Shown piece after piece: positions 63,403-64,000 of a stretch of DNA of 64,000 nt (position 1 is the first letter of the stretch; each line of letters opens with the position of its first letter). The notes below the pieces were generated by a model that did no database searches, was not told where the DNA came from, and saw only the letters and a program-made list of their open reading frames with translations. The DNA is from Epiperipatus broadwayi (Eukaryota > Onychophora > Udeonychophora > Euonychophora > Peripatidae): positions 62,001 to 126,000 of the forward strand of contig JAQFVV010006718.1 of assembly GCA_028023455.1 (NCBI GenBank), given 5' to 3'. The translations under genes were made by a program, and so were the position numbers.

Positions 63403-64000
63403 AAGCGGAATCTGAGATTCAGATTGCGCTTCACCGCCCACTTCCAATCTTCCGCTACCAACCTAAATTCAAACCCTATTCTTGCATATATATTCCACTC
63501 ACTAACACATTTGTTTGTATCTTTTTGTTTGAGTATTATTAACTAACATATGTATTAACGAAGATATTGGCATAAATATCTGAATTTAAACATGCAAAAT
63601 AAAATTAATAAATGTAGCATCTGAAAATTCGTATACGCAATAGGGAATGGGGGATTAATTATCACGGACTTATAATATCAAAATATATTATAATTTCTGT
63701 ATTTATTTATTTTATAAAAGTTATAGTAATTGTTTGTTAATTGCAGCTCAGATATCTATAGATATTGTAGAGACAAAAGTACTGAGCCAATATTTAGTGG
63801 AAAAGTTCGTGATATGTAATTTTATAAAATTGTGTTTTTAAATTATTTTTGCCATTAAACTCCACTTTTCTTTTAAATCCAATATGGAAGATGCGATTGT
63901 AATTAGTCAAAATTAATTAAAGGTGAGAAGCGTAATCTTGTATAATATTCTAACATAACTTTAATTAAAAGTTTCTCTAAAATCAAAAGTAGAAACTAAA
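63403..64000 (-). mobile_element. End of an element with TGAAGC terminal hairpin, continues past the window
   Basis: TGAAGCGGAATCTGA...TCAGATT-GCGCTTCA (63403-63435) starts directly after TATATATAT and is the reverse complement of the terminal hairpin at 52309-52343 and 44616-44650. The rest of the element runs to the edge of the window with no coding frame. Confidence 0.5.

Overview
The window looks like non-coding, repeat-packed nuclear DNA from an AT-rich invertebrate animal genome. By eye it is well over two thirds A+T. I find no intact host gene. What can be recognised is mobile-element material: a Penelope-like element (PLE) with GIY-YIG and reverse transcriptase remnants, three RTE-type LINE copies, two Merlin/IS1016-like transposase remnants, LTR-type elements, a TIR element with an 8-bp target duplication, tRNA-related sequences, and many inverted repeats. 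The combination suits an invertebrate metazoan; I cannot name the taxon from sequence alone.

Layout. 1-4048: AT-rich sequence with two striking palindromes (2041-2763 and a perfect 149-bp-arm palindrome at 2936-3240). 4049-8370: a diverged solo LTR set in an (AT)n tract, then two RTE LINE remnants arranged tail to tail around an 80-bp (TA)n tract. 8371-14580: mostly featureless, with a SINE-like inverted repeat (12019-12545) and an unrecognised decayed coding stretch on the minus strand (about 12540-13000). 14581-16331: LTR-like element. 16345-19384: PLE remnant on the minus strand. 22674-27854: a young LTR element with two near-identical 2.2-kb LTRs, a 755-bp non-coding internal region and a 4-bp target duplication. 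30360-31048 and 41070-41950: Merlin remnants. 35705-36385: third RTE copy. 38535-52343: LTR-like pieces beginning TGTRCC, TGTGAC or carrying a TGAAGC hairpin, nearly all abutting (TA)n. 52360-61032: three related LTR-like copies with TATA boxes, interrupted by a 1.35-kb TIR element and by a 735-bp hammerhead-bearing element. 62393-63398: a kilobase-scale inverted pair of another hammerhead-bearing element.

The most interesting theme is a set of type I hammerhead ribozyme motifs, four or five with complete or near-complete cores (CTGANGA, stem II, GAAA, a four-base self-complementary stem III, then TH). They lie in short, inverted, non-autonomous elements at 49770-50140, 58681-59415 and 62393-63398, with decayed relatives near 2130, 2640, 16380, 36770 and 37190. 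Hammerheads are an established hallmark of Penelope-like retroelements, and a PLE coding remnant lies in the same window, so PLE-enzyme mobilisation of the short elements is a reasonable inference. The second theme is that many unrelated element ends join (TA)n tracts directly, which points to target preference for, or survival in, TA microsatellites. All homology calls come from reading motifs and from comparing sequences within the window; no database search was run.
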